From Phytohabitans maris (GTDB lineage Bacteria > Actinomycetota > Actinomycetes > Mycobacteriales > Micromonosporaceae), in NCBI RefSeq assembly GCF_031085175.1, contig NZ_JAVHUY010000018.1, positions 62,001-126,000 on the forward strand: a stretch of DNA of 64,000 bases. Reading direction: 5' to 3'. The notes under the pieces were generated by a model. That model worked only from the letters and a program-made list of their open reading frames with translations. It was not told the origin of the DNA and ran no database searches. A program made the position numbers and the translations under genes. This document shows, piece after piece, positions 21,151-29,883 of the stretch. The number at the start of each line of letters is the position of its first letter. Positions within the stretch are counted from its first letter, which is position 1.

Positions 21151-22416
21151 GTGGCACTCGTCGTGCAGAAGTACGGCGGTTCGTCGGTCTCGGACGCGGA
21201 GCGGATCAAGCGAGTCGCGGAGCGGATCGTGGCCAGCCGCAAGGCGGGTGACGATGTCGTCGTGGTCGTCTCGGCGATGGGTGACACGACCGACGAGCTG
21301 CTCGACCTGGCCCACCAGGTGAGCCCCGTGCCGGCCGGGCGCGAGCTCGACATGCTGCTGACCTCCGGTGAGCGCATCTCGATGGCGCTGCTCGCGATGG
21401 CGATCCACAACCTCGGCTTCGAGGCCCGGTCCTACACCGGCTCGCAGGCTGGCGTGATCACCACATCGGTGCACGGCAAGGCGCGGATCATCGACGTCAC
21501 GCCCGGCCGCCTGCGCGGCGCGCTCGACGAGGGCGCGATCGCGATCGTCGCCGGCTTCCAGGGCGTCTCGCAGGACACCAAAGACATCACCACGCTCGGC
21601 CGGGGCGGCTCCGACACCACCGCGGTCGCGCTCGCCGCGGCGCTGCGGGCGGATGTCTGTGAGATCTACACAGACGTCGACGGCGTGTTTTCCGCAGACC
21701 CGCGAATCGTTGCCAACGCTCGTCACATCAAGCAGATCACGTACGAAGAGATGCTGGAACTGGCCGCGTGCGGTGCGAAGGTGTTGCACTTGCGCAGCGT
21801 GGAGTACGCGCGGCGGGCCGGGCTCCCGATCCACGTCCGCTCGTCGTACTCCCAGAACACCGGCACCATGGTCACCGGATCGATGGAGGACCTTCCCGTG
21901 GAGCAAGCACTGATCACCGGGGTCGCCCACGACCGGAGCGAGGCGAAGATCACTATCGTCGCCGTTCCGGACGAGCCGGGCGCGGCCGCCCACATCTTCC
22001 AGACGGTGGCCGACGCCGAGACCAATATCGACATGATCGTGCAAAACGTCTCCACGGAGGGCACGGGCCGCACGGACATCTCGTTCACCCTGCCCAAGGC
22101 GGACGGGCCGACGGCGATGGCCGCGCTGAGCAAGGTGCAGGAGACGGTCAAGTTCAAGGGCCTGCTGTACGACGACCACGTCGGCAAGGTCTCCCTGATC
22201 GGCGCCGGCATGCGCTCGCATCCGGGGGTGGCCGCCAAGTTCTTCGCGTCGCTCGGCGAGGCCGGCGTCAACATCGAAATGATCTCCACATCGGAGATCC
22301 GGGTTTCCGTCGTCTGTCGCGACACCGACCTGGACGCCGCCGTGCGCGCTGTGCACGCCGCGTTCGACCTGGGTGGTGCTGAAGAGGCGGTCGTGTACGC
22401 CGGGACGGGGAGGTAG
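21151..22416 (+). CDS. lysC: Aspartokinase (alpha subunit)
   Basis: 421 aa from the GTG at 21151, where the conserved start [12 protein letters not shown] begins; AAGGAG lies 10 nt upstream. Phosphorylates aspartate to open the Lys/Thr/Met/diaminopimelate pathway. Kinase motifs: KYGGSS, the [18 protein letters not shown] segment and the [15 protein letters not shown] segment. Two C-terminal ACT domains (about residues 260-420) bind feedback effectors. It is followed 2 nt later by asd. An internal start probably also yields a beta subunit. Confidence 0.96.
   Translation: MALVVQKYGGSSVSDAERIKRVAERIVASRKAGDDVVVVVSAMGDTTDELLDLAHQVSPVPAGRELDMLLTSGERISMALLAMAIHNLGFEARSYTGSQAGVITTSVHGKARIIDVTPGRLRGALDEGAIAIVAGFQGVSQDTKDITTLGRGGSDTTAVALAAALRADVCEIYTDVDGVFSADPRIVANARHIKQITYEEMLELAACGAKVLHLRSVEYARRAGLPIHVRSSYSQNTGTMVTGSMEDLPVEQALITGVAHDRSEAKITIVAVPDEPGAAAHIFQTVADAETNIDMIVQNVSTEGTGRTDISFTLPKADGPTAMAALSKVQETVKFKGLLYDDHVGKVSLIGAGMRSHPGVAAKFFASLGEAGVNIEMISTSEIRVSVVCRDTDLDAAVRAVHAAFDLGGAEEAVVYAGTGR
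21898..22416 (+). CDS. Aspartokinase beta subunit from an internal in-frame start
   Basis: Inside lysC a GTG (21898) is preceded by TGGAGGA at 7 nt and opens a 172-aa in-frame product consisting only of the two ACT regulatory domains (begins [20 protein letters not shown]). Overlapping alpha/beta aspartokinase genes are established for Corynebacterium and Bacillus, with a beta chain of this size. The ribosome site is seen; use of the start is inferred. Confidence 0.6.
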   Translation: MEQALITGVAHDRSEAKITIVAVPDEPGAAAHIFQTVADAETNIDMIVQNVSTEGTGRTDISFTLPKADGPTAMAALSKVQETVKFKGLLYDDHVGKVSLIGAGMRSHPGVAAKFFASLGEAGVNIEMISTSEIRVSVVCRDTDLDAAVRAVHAAFDLGGAEEAVVYAGTGR

Positions 22417-22418
22417 GC

Positions 22419-23477
22419 ATGCCGATGCCCACACTCGCCGTCGTCGGCGCCACCGGTGCGGTCGGCACCGTCATGTGCGACCTGCTCTCCTCCCGCCGCA
22501 ACGTGTGGGGCGAGATCCGCGCCGTCGCCTCGGCCCGTTCGACCGGCCGCAAGGTGCAGTGCCGCGGCGAGGAGCTGACCGTCCAGGCCCTCACGCCGGA
22601 GGTGTTCGACGGCGTCGACGTGGCGATGTTCGACGTGCCCGACGAGGTTTCCGCCGAGTGGGCGCCGATCGCGGTGTCGCGGGGGGCGGTCGTCGTCGAC
22701 AATTCCGGCGCCTACCGCATGGACAAGGACGTGCCGCTGGTCGTCCCGGAGATCAACCCGGAGCAGCTGCGCAACCGGCCCAAGGGCATCATCGCCAACG
22801 CCAACTGCACGACGCTCGCCATGATCGTGGCCGTCGCGCCGCTCCACCGGGAGTACGGCCTGCGCGAGCTCGTCCTCGCCTCGTACCAGGCCGTCTCGGG
22901 TGCTGGCCAGGCCGGCGTCGACACGCTGCACGACCAGCTCGCCAAGGTCGCGGGCGATCGCCTGCTCGGCGGGCGCCCGGGCAACGTGCGGCAGGCGGTC
23001 GGCGACGACCTCGGGCCGTTCCCGGCGCCGCTCGCGCTCAACGTGGTGCCATGGGCCGGCTCGCTCAAGGAGGCCGGCTGGTCCTCCGAGGAGCTGAAGA
23101 TCCGCAACGAGTCCCGCAAGATCCTCGGCCTGCCCGACCTCAAGGTCTCCGCCACCTGCGTCCGGGTGCCGGTCGTGACCGGGCACTCGGTGGCCGTCCA
23201 CGCGGTCTTCGGCACCGAGGTCGACGCCGAGGGCGCCCGCGAGGCGCTGCGCAACGCGCCCGGCGTGATCCTGGTCGACGATCCGGCGGCGGGCGAGTTT
23301 CCGATGCCGATCGACGCCGTGGGCACCGACCCGTCGTGGGTGGGACGGCTGCGCCGCTCGATGGACGACCCCCGCTCGCTCGACCTCTTCGTCACCGGCG
23401 ACAACCTGCGCAAGGGCGCCGCGCTCAACACCGCCCAGATCGCCGAGCTGCTCGCCGCCGAGATGGCCACCCGCTGA
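22419..23477 (+). CDS. asd: Aspartate-semialdehyde dehydrogenase
   Basis: 352 aa. NADP-binding VVGATGAVGTVMCDLL at the N-terminus, catalytic Cys in IIANANCTTLAMIVA, and SYQAVSGAGQAGV. Converts aspartyl-phosphate to aspartate semialdehyde, the step after LysC. It starts 2 nt after lysC and is certainly cotranscribed. A hairpin terminator follows at 23536. Confidence 0.96.
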   Translation: MPMPTLAVVGATGAVGTVMCDLLSSRRNVWGEIRAVASARSTGRKVQCRGEELTVQALTPEVFDGVDVAMFDVPDEVSAEWAPIAVSRGAVVVDNSGAYRMDKDVPLVVPEINPEQLRNRPKGIIANANCTTLAMIVAVAPLHREYGLRELVLASYQAVSGAGQAGVDTLHDQLAKVAGDRLLGGRPGNVRQAVGDDLGPFPAPLALNVVPWAGSLKEAGWSSEELKIRNESRKILGLPDLKVSATCVRVPVVTGHSVAVHAVFGTEVDAEGAREALRNAPGVILVDDPAAGEFPMPIDAVGTDPSWVGRLRRSMDDPRSLDLFVTGDNLRKGAALNTAQIAELLAAEMATR

Positions 23478-23535
23478 CCACGCGTCCTTGGCCCCGTGGC
23501 GTCGCCCTCGACGTGTGCCAGGACGAGCGGCTCTC

Positions 23536-23569
23536 AAAATCGGCCTTGACCAGCGTCAATAGCGATTTT
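23536..23569 (+). terminator. Compound hairpin after asd
   Basis: Nested stems AAAATCG/CGATTTT and TTGAC/GTCAA with a CAGC loop and a 3-nt internal loop. The A-run and T-run on either side allow termination, probably of the lysC-asd transcript. Confidence 0.55.
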
Positions 23570-23683
23570 CGCGGCGGACCGGTCGGTTGCGATATTGGGC
23601 TATCCTTTGCGGCGATGTTTCCGCTGTTGCCGGGCGGTGACATCGGTCGATCATGATCGCGGCCTCGCGGAGAGGAGCAGTGG

Positions 23684-25633
23684 TTGCCCGCCGACCCGCC
23701 TCCTCCGCTCAAGCGGGCCCTCTATTTGTTCGCCGGGGTCCTGGCGACGGTCGCGGTCACGATTTCGACCGGCACTCCGTCCAACCCGTTCCGGTGGGTC
23801 GCTCTGATCATCGGCGCGGTGATCCTGGTCTTTTCCACGACCGGGTTCGTCAGCGCCGGCAAGCCGCGCCCCAAAGACCCGGCGCGACCACGGTTTCGGA
23901 TCCGGCGCACCGTCGTGCTGGGCGGGCTGGCCGTGCTGATCACCGGAACCCTGGTCTGGGCCGTGGGCCCGCGCGCGGGCGGCTGGGCCGAGGCGACCGA
24001 CGTGTGGTGGTCCGGCTGCGACCACCCCACGATGCTGCGCGTGCTCGCCACTCCGGAGGGCGTCGAGCCGATCAGATACCTCGCGGACGAGTACCAGCGG
24101 CACACCGCGCGCGACCACCACGGCTGCCCCGCGGTACGGATGCACGTCTACGCCGAGCCGCCCGACGAGGCCCGCGAGCGGCTGCTCAACGGCTGGCCCA
24201 ATGTGGACGGCGGCGCCTATCCCCGGCCCGACCTGTGGCTGCCAGACTCCACTTTGTACGCGAGCGAGGCTCTCGCCGGTTCCACGGACCGTCTCGTCGG
24301 GGTGACCACGACGGTGGTGGCCTCGTCGGCGATCGTCCTGGCCGTGCCCGCCGGCGCCGCGGCGCGCGAGGTCGACGGCGCGCGCCACGGCCGGACCTGG
24401 TCCGAGCTGATCGCGATGGCGGACGAGCGGGGCTGGGGCCTCGCCCGCCCTGACCCGGTCGCCTCCACGGTGGGGCGGCTCGCCACCGTCGCGCTGTACA
24501 CGGACGAGGGCCACCCCGACCGGATCGCGCCTATCGCGCGGACCCGGGCCGTCGAGCAGCAGCTCGCGCGCGGCCTCGACGCGGGGCACTACCCGCCGGG
24601 CACCGAGTCGAGCCTGCTCTGCCAGCACCGCCGCGAGGGCACGTCGCCGACTGCGGTGATCGTCACCGAGCAGGCGATGGTGCGGTTCAACCAGGGCGCC
24701 GGGCTCGGCGGGCGGTGCGCATCGGCCGGGACGCCGCTGCCGGAGGAGCAGATCCTGACCGCGTTCTACCCGTCCGACACGTTCACGCTGGACCATCCGG
24801 TGGTGGCGATCCGGTGGGCCGACACCTCGCCGGCCCAGCGGGCGGCGGCGGACGGGTTCACCGCCTGGCTGAAGTCGTCCGGCGGCCGGTCCGTCCTGCT
24901 GAGCCTGGGCCTCCGTCCACAGCGGACGACCATCAGCGAGCCGGTCAGCCAGCGCTTCGGCGCGGTGCCGGGGCTGGGTGCCACGCCAAAGGCCCGGGCC
25001 CTGCCGGCCGAGCCGGCCGTCGAGGCCGTGCTGGCCGCCCAGCGGCGCGCGGTCCGGCACAGTCGGGTGCTGCTGATGCTCGACGCCTCCGGCTCGATGG
25101 GGCTCGCTGTTCCCGGTGCCAGCACGACGCGCTTCGGGGTGGCGGCCGCCGGTGTCCAGAGCGCACTGTCCTATCTGGGGGAACGCGACGAGTTCGGCCT
25201 GTGGGTCTACCCGGGCGCGCCCGGTGCCGTACGCTCGCTCGTGCCCATCGGCCCGGCCAGCCCGCCAGCCCGCCGTGACGCCGCTGCCCACGCGCTGGCC
25301 ACCGTGCGACCCGGCGGTCCCACCCCGCTTCGCCCGGCGGTCCAGCAGGCCGTCCGGGCGGTGGGCGCGAGCGACGACACCCGTTCGGCCGCGGTGGTCA
25401 TCCTCACCGACGGCCAGGACCAGGACGCGGCCCTCACCGAGGGCCCGCTCCGGGAGGAGGCCCGCGACCGGCGGGTACGTGTCTTCGTCCTCGCCGTCGG
25501 CGCGGCGAGCTGCGCCCGCCAAGGGCTGGCCGACCTGGCCGACGGCACGGGCGGGGCCTGCTTCGACGCGGAGGTCAGGGGGACGGACAAGGTGCTGGAA
25601 GACCTCTTCAGGTCGCTGTGGGGAGGGCCCTGA
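23684..25633 (+). CDS. Membrane-anchored substrate-binding / VWA-domain protein
   Basis: 649 aa from a TTG start with AGAGGAG (23671-23677) just upstream. Three N-terminal membrane helices (about residues 11-27, 37-56 and 75-93) are followed by an extracellular substrate-binding-protein-like region (about 100-430; MHVYAEPPDEARERLLNGWPNVDGG, then LDHPVVAIRWADTSPAQRAAADGFTAWLKSSGG). The C-terminal von Willebrand A domain (about 455-640) has a metal site DASGSM and a later LTDGQDQD. No transporter gene accompanies it, so uptake is unlikely; a surface receptor, sensor or adhesion role is possible. The next gene starts 1 nt after its stop codon. Confidence 0.8.
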   Translation: MPADPPPPLKRALYLFAGVLATVAVTISTGTPSNPFRWVALIIGAVILVFSTTGFVSAGKPRPKDPARPRFRIRRTVVLGGLAVLITGTLVWAVGPRAGGWAEATDVWWSGCDHPTMLRVLATPEGVEPIRYLADEYQRHTARDHHGCPAVRMHVYAEPPDEARERLLNGWPNVDGGAYPRPDLWLPDSTLYASEALAGSTDRLVGVTTTVVASSAIVLAVPAGAAAREVDGARHGRTWSELIAMADERGWGLARPDPVASTVGRLATVALYTDEGHPDRIAPIARTRAVEQQLARGLDAGHYPPGTESSLLCQHRREGTSPTAVIVTEQAMVRFNQGAGLGGRCASAGTPLPEEQILTAFYPSDTFTLDHPVVAIRWADTSPAQRAAADGFTAWLKSSGGRSVLLSLGLRPQRTTISEPVSQRFGAVPGLGATPKARALPAEPAVEAVLAAQRRAVRHSRVLLMLDASGSMGLAVPGASTTRFGVAAAGVQSALSYLGERDEFGLWVYPGAPGAVRSLVPIGPASPPARRDAAAHALATVRPGGPTPLRPAVQQAVRAVGASDDTRSAAVVILTDGQDQDAALTEGPLREEARDRRVRVFVLAVGAASCARQGLADLADGTGGACFDAEVRGTDKVLEDLFRSLWGGP

Positions 25634-25634
25634 C

Positions 25635-26948
25635 ATGTCGCGCATCGGCTGGGCGTGGGGCGGTGTACGCCGTGCCTGGGGTTGGTCCGGCTTCGCCGCC
25701 GGTCTGGCCGCGGGCACCGTCTTCGCGGTGGTCGGCGCCAACTACCTGATCGACCGCCCTGGCCGCGAGGCGCTGGAGGAGGGGACGATCGTCATCCTCA
25801 GCAGCTTCGACGAGAGCATCGGCGAGCAGCAGCTCGCACTCGTGCGGCAGTGGAATGCCACGCACCCCGAGCACAAGGCGGAGTTTCGGGCGCTCCAGGG
25901 CGTCGCCGACGACCACTACAGCGAGATCGTCGGGCAGGCCGAGGCGAGCAGCAGCGACGTCGACATATTCAGCCTCGACGTACCGTGGGTCGCCGAATTC
26001 GCCGACCGCGGTTTCATCCGCGAGATGCCGGTGTCCGGCGAGGAGCTGGAGGGCTTTCTCGCGCAGCCGCTGGAGACCTGCCGCTGGGGCGGAAAACTGT
26101 GGGCGCTGCCTTTCTACACGAATGCGGGCCTGCTCTATTACCGTTCCGACCTGGTCGGAGACTTCCAGCCGCCCACGGGTTGGCCGCAGCTGACGAGCGA
26201 CATCACCAAGGCGTTCGACGCGATCCCCGACGACAGGCAGCCCGCCGCCGGATACGCGGGCCAGCTCGCCGACTACGAGGGCCTCACGGTCAACGCGCTG
26301 GAAGCGATCTGGGCCGAGGGCGGCGACGTCGTCGACCACGGCGGAAACGTGGTCATCGACTCACCCGAGGCCCGCGCGGGCCTGCGCCGCCTCGCCACCG
26401 GGCTGGCGCAGACAAACCCGCAGGTCATCGACCGCGACGCCCGCACATACCACGAGGCCGAGACGACCCAGACCTTCCGCGAGGGGCGCCTGCTCTTCAT
26501 GCGCAACTGGCCGCTCGCCCTCCGCGACCTCGACACCACCACCGAAAACAAGACCATCGAGTACGACGTGGTGCCGCTCCCGGGCCCGAGCGTGCTCGGC
26601 GGGCAAAACCTCGCGATTGCCAGCAGCACTGACCAGCCGGCGGCCGCCAAGGCCCTGATCCAGTTTCTGACCAGCCCGCGCAGCCAGCAGATCCTCTTCG
26701 AACGCGGCGGCTTCGCCGCGACCCGCGAGCTGGTCTATCACGACGACAGCGTCAACCAGCGGTACCCGTACGCCAAGACCCTGCTGTCCGCGCTGAGGGT
26801 GGCCCGCCCGCGCCCGGTGACGCCGCACTACGCCCAGTTCAGCCGGACCTTCCGGCAGGGCGTCAACGAGGCATTGGACAACGACGGCGAACTCCCCGAC
26901 GACTTCACGTCGCGCCTGGAAGCCGCCCTGGACGGCCGAGTCCCCTAA
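25635..26948 (+). CDS. Anchored extracellular solute-binding protein, family 1-like
   Basis: 437 aa. An N-terminal membrane segment (GWSGFAAGLAAGTVFAVVGANYLI) without a lipobox suggests a signal anchor. The body resembles sugar-type binding proteins: VILSSFDESIGEQQLALVRQWNATHPEHKAEF, SSDVDIFSLDVPWVAEFADRGFI, LWALPFYTNAGLLYYRSDLV and GGQNLAIASSTDQPAAAKALIQFL. ATG follows the preceding stop by 1 nt, so the pair is translationally coupled. No permease or ATPase is encoded nearby. A terminator follows at 26963. Confidence 0.85.
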   Translation: MSRIGWAWGGVRRAWGWSGFAAGLAAGTVFAVVGANYLIDRPGREALEEGTIVILSSFDESIGEQQLALVRQWNATHPEHKAEFRALQGVADDHYSEIVGQAEASSSDVDIFSLDVPWVAEFADRGFIREMPVSGEELEGFLAQPLETCRWGGKLWALPFYTNAGLLYYRSDLVGDFQPPTGWPQLTSDITKAFDAIPDDRQPAAGYAGQLADYEGLTVNALEAIWAEGGDVVDHGGNVVIDSPEARAGLRRLATGLAQTNPQVIDRDARTYHEAETTQTFREGRLLFMRNWPLALRDLDTTTENKTIEYDVVPLPGPSVLGGQNLAIASSTDQPAAAKALIQFLTSPRSQQILFERGGFAATRELVYHDDSVNQRYPYAKTLLSALRVARPRPVTPHYAQFSRTFRQGVNEALDNDGELPDDFTSRLEAALDGRVP

Positions 26949-26962
26949 CCCACTGATGCAGA

Positions 26963-26992
26963 AGGGCCACCTTCACCAATGAAGATGGCCCT
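26963..26992 (+). terminator. Hairpin terminator before the tRNA-Pro repeat
   Basis: 12-bp stem AGGGCCACCTTC/GAAGATGGCCCT with one mismatch and a 6-nt loop, 14 bp after the solute-binding gene. It ends just before the left 48-bp repeat. Confidence 0.65.
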
Positions 26993-27003
26993 ACTCTGGC
27001 TTG

Positions 27004-27051
27004 CTCTGTCGGGGTGGCCGGATTTGAACCGACGACCTCTTCGTCCCGAAC
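27004..27051. repeat. Left att-like repeat: partial tRNA-Pro copy
   Basis: 48 bp identical to 30526-30573, from CTCTGTCGGGG to CGTCCCGAAC. It covers the acceptor 3' strand, T arm, variable region and anticodon arm up to the loop, then diverges, so it is not a functional tRNA. Confidence 0.9.
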
Positions 27052-27561
27052 AAGGTCAACTTCTAGGAGGTGCCGGCGGACATGGGCGTTGAGCTGGCTA
27101 CATAGCTGGTCTTCATCGGTCCGCTTGCACCCTGAGTGGGGTTGTGCTGCAAGATCGTCTCCCAATTCTCTCCCAACTCGCGGCCTGGCGTGGCTGGCAC
27201 TTCTTGATCTCAGGTGTGAGCCTTACCAGGGCATCCGGTTTAGGAACGATGTAGCCGGGTCTGCCCTGTGGCAGCGACGCATGGCGCGCGCCACCCATGA
27301 TGTGGTGTTCAATGGAAATCCTCGTTGTCATGCTGGCAGCCTCGGCATCCCCACGGACGTATCAACACCTCGGGTATGGCCGTCGGCCCACGCTGTGGCC
27401 CGCGACGACCTGCGGACCAAGAGGCGTACGACGAGTCAGATCCTCGCAGCCGGTGCCCAGGAACACGAGCAGGCACAGTCTCCGCAGTCCCGGCAGACTG
27501 TCAGATCTTGGTCAAAACGGGACAATCGTTCGAGGTGTCGCAACCAAACGCACTGTACCAC

Positions 27562-27593
27562 GGTTACAGTTCGGGTTACACTTCTGGTTAGAG
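27562..27593 (+). promoter_or_regulatory. Three GGTTA direct repeats with 12-bp period
   Basis: GGTTACAG, GGTTACAC and GGTTAGAG start at 27562, 27574 and 27586, ending 25 bp before the first island gene. The regular spacing, slightly more than one helical turn, suggests a binding site for a DNA-binding protein, plausibly the HTH protein encoded by the second gene. This is inference. Confidence 0.45.
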
Positions 27594-27618
27594 GCCAGGC
27601 TCGTCCCCGGGAGTATAT

Positions 27619-28452
27619 ATGACAGAATGGGAAAACTTCCCAAACCCACCAGTGCGCTTAGTTTCCTTCGAACTACGGTTCCCTGTCCGTCGGAGAATCG
27701 CAACACGTCCAGTGTGGGACGCCTTCGAGGAGGGGTTGACGTCCGACCTGCCGAACGTGGAGTCGTTCGTAAGGGAAGGCGATGACGCGCAGCTGCCCGT
27801 ACACGAGAACGACTTGGTGCTACGTAGGTCCAACGTGGATCGCGATTGGGCAGTTACCCTACGCTATAACGGCGTAACGGTCGAAACTACAGCGTACGTA
27901 TCGTATGGCGGCTTGAGGAAGTGCATCGATTCGGTGCTGTTGGCCTTGGAGTCCGTGCCTTGGGCATCCCCGACACGACTTGGCCTTCGGTACATCAATG
28001 AGATCAGGGTACCCGGCGCTAGTCGGATCTTGGACTGGAGACCATATGTCAATCCATGCCTTCTTTCCCCTTTGAATGATCATCCGGTAGGCTACTCTGC
28101 GTCGTACCTGCAAGCTGGCCTCGGGTTCCACTCACTGTCTGGGCCCGAACACACGTACGCACACTACGGACCTCTGCCTGACTCACCCCTAGAGCCCGAT
28201 GACGTGCTTCAACTGAAGGAAATCGATGGCCCTTGTTTCATACTGGACATCGACAGCTTTGTTAGTGGTACAGCGAAGTCTCCCGTAGCGGCCACGCGGA
28301 AGGAGGTATTAGATGTGGTCGATCGCCTACACGACGCCGTTGAGGCGGTTTTCAACTGGAGCATCACTGAAAGACTTCGCGAAGAAGTACTTAGGGTTCC
28401 TCCTTCCGAGACGGAAGAAGGCGCGGAGAGGGCAGGGGATAGAGGTGCCTGA
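27619..28452 (+). CDS. TIGR04255-like protein, first gene of island operon
   Basis: 277 aa. The opening NPPVRLVSFELRFPVRRRI, the central PTRLGLRYINEIRVPG and the C-terminal AVFNWSITERLREEV helix match my recollection of the TIGR04255 family, which is scattered in bacterial accessory regions and has no established function. GGGAG lies 5 nt before the ATG. Leucine is encoded by TTA at codon 14 and again in KEVLDVV, rare in this GC-rich genome and a mark of foreign origin or bldA-type control. The last 8 bp overlap the next gene. No signal peptide or membrane segment, so cytoplasmic. Confidence 0.75.
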   Translation: MTEWENFPNPPVRLVSFELRFPVRRRIATRPVWDAFEEGLTSDLPNVESFVREGDDAQLPVHENDLVLRRSNVDRDWAVTLRYNGVTVETTAYVSYGGLRKCIDSVLLALESVPWASPTRLGLRYINEIRVPGASRILDWRPYVNPCLLSPLNDHPVGYSASYLQAGLGFHSLSGPEHTYAHYGPLPDSPLEPDDVLQLKEIDGPCFILDIDSFVSGTAKSPVAATRKEVLDVVDRLHDAVEAVFNWSITERLREEVLRVPPSETEEGAERAGDRGA

Positions 28453-29098
28453 CATCTCGCATTTCGAGGACTCCATGACGCGAACCAACGTCAGCAACGT
28501 ACTTCGCAGCAATGAACCGGCTGACCACCCGACCGCCATTAGCCAGGCCACGAAGCGTGCTGCCGCCGATCGCGATGAGGCAGGCATGGTAACGCTCGAC
28601 GCCGCTCAAAAGCATGAAGCCTTGCTGCGACAGTTGTGGGACGTGGAAACCGACAAGAGGCTTAAGGGCGGCCTTCAGGCTCTCTTGGTGGAGCTCACAG
28701 AAGGATACGGCCTAGGCTGGAGTGACATCGCCAGGCTGATTAAGGTCAGCGTGCCAGCGATTCGGAAATGGCGCAACGGGGGTGACATCTCAACACAGCG
28801 CCTCTACGCACTCGGCCAGCTCGCAGCCTACATGAAGCTCCTTGAGGATCAGGGTGGAGTGACTGATCCAGCTGCTTGGCTCGCGACGCCGATCGAATCT
28901 GGGATCGATCGATCGATAACAAAGGCGTCGATCTACACGGCAGGACTTGCAGTACCGTTGCTATCCTACGCAGATAACCACATCGGGCTGGATGATCTGT
29001 TGCATAAGATCGGTACATCGGCGACGCAATCTGCTAGCAATACGACGCTTGTCCGCGGTGAGGATGGCTCCATTTCCATCGTGCCAGTGGGGAGTTAG
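28445..29098 (+). CDS. HTH / antitoxin-like protein, second gene of island operon
   Basis: 217 aa from GTG at 28445 (AGGGGA 5 nt upstream, overlapping the previous gene by 8 bp); ATG at 28475 with GAGGA is an alternative. GYGLGWSDIARLIKVSVPAIRKWRNGG looks like a helix-turn-helix. It is followed by RLYALGQLAAYMKLLED and DPAAWLATPI, an arrangement reminiscent of Xre/MbcA/ParS-type antitoxins with a toxin-binding tail, though similarity is weak by eye. It may repress the operon and neutralise or modulate a partner. It ends 1 nt before the third gene. Confidence 0.65.
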   Translation: MPDISHFEDSMTRTNVSNVLRSNEPADHPTAISQATKRAAADRDEAGMVTLDAAQKHEALLRQLWDVETDKRLKGGLQALLVELTEGYGLGWSDIARLIKVSVPAIRKWRNGGDISTQRLYALGQLAAYMKLLEDQGGVTDPAAWLATPIESGIDRSITKASIYTAGLAVPLLSYADNHIGLDDLLHKIGTSATQSASNTTLVRGEDGSISIVPVGS

Positions 29099-29099
29099 T

Positions 29100-29876
29100 G
29101 TGACTGATCCGTTGGAGACGCCTAGAGCGATCAGCGAGCTATATATCGCGCGGAGCTCAGACGTCACTCTTCTGCGACCCATCATGACTGGCGATGTCTT
29201 CGAGGACGTGGACATTCCGGGCGTAGAAGCAACGGACGGCGACGAGGCACGGCTGGCAATGGTTGTATCGCATCCATGCAGTATGAGGGACGGTTATAAG
29301 CTCCGAGAAGCACTGCAAGCACTTCGAGTCATCAAGTACGCAGCTATCGAACTCTCTGGGTGGAAGGGCCATTACGACGTAATGCCACTTCCAAACCTCT
29401 ACGAGAGAGGTTCCGATGACGAGATGGTAAACCCGGAGGATTCGTACGCTGCGGTATTTGAGCTGCGTGGGCGCGTGGAGACATCGGCCATGCATCTCGA
29501 CAAACGAATCGCCTGCCTATCGGAGGAAGGAGTCGCATATCTACACCAACGTATGAACTTCTCAGATACGCGGTTTCCGCCACGTACGGGCGATCTGGTC
29601 GCCGCTTGCGCAGGACCTTTCTCGGAAGCTGAGCTTGCCGAGCAATGGAACCAAACCTACGACCTGTCCGACTTAGATGAGCCTAAGCGAGACGAGGTGC
29701 TCGCAACGGCCGCCAAAGAATTCGATGAACTATTGAGTCAACAAAGAGAAGGTCAGGCGGAGGGTAGAAAGAAGAATATGTATCGCCTTCGCGATGACCT
29801 TTCGAGCCAGAGGAAAGCACCAGGTGCTCGCAGGGAGATCCTGCGGATAATCAAACAGAGAATTCGAGGATCCTGA
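29100..29876 (+). CDS. Unknown protein with SHPCSMR motif, third gene of island operon
   Basis: 258 aa from GTG at 29100, with GGGGAG 6 nt upstream and 1 nt after the preceding stop. The N-terminal part reads SSDVTLLRPIMTGDVFEDVDIPG and MVVSHPCSMRDGYKLREAL; a middle segment HLDKRIACLSEEGVAYLHQRM and a charged C-terminal helix rich in Lys/Arg/Gln follow (EFDELLSQQREGQAEGRKKN). The HPCSMR block with Cys and His looks like a conserved active or metal site, but I recognise no characterised family. At least one TTA codon (in DLSDLDEP). A large structured region begins 8 nt after its stop codon. Confidence 0.75.
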   Translation: MTDPLETPRAISELYIARSSDVTLLRPIMTGDVFEDVDIPGVEATDGDEARLAMVVSHPCSMRDGYKLREALQALRVIKYAAIELSGWKGHYDVMPLPNLYERGSDDEMVNPEDSYAAVFELRGRVETSAMHLDKRIACLSEEGVAYLHQRMNFSDTRFPPRTGDLVAACAGPFSEAELAEQWNQTYDLSDLDEPKRDEVLATAAKEFDELLSQQREGQAEGRKKNMYRLRDDLSSQRKAPGARREILRIIKQRIRGS

Positions 29877-29883
29877 CGCGCGT

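Noticed and set aside
21723-23537. 604-codon minus-strand frame opposite lysC-asd
   Set aside because: Antisense shadow; both plus-strand genes are unambiguous.
26905-27331. Minus-strand frames at the island left end as a possible integrase remnant
   Set aside because: They show no catalytic Arg, HxxR or Tyr motif, and one is simply the antisense translation of the tRNA fragment.
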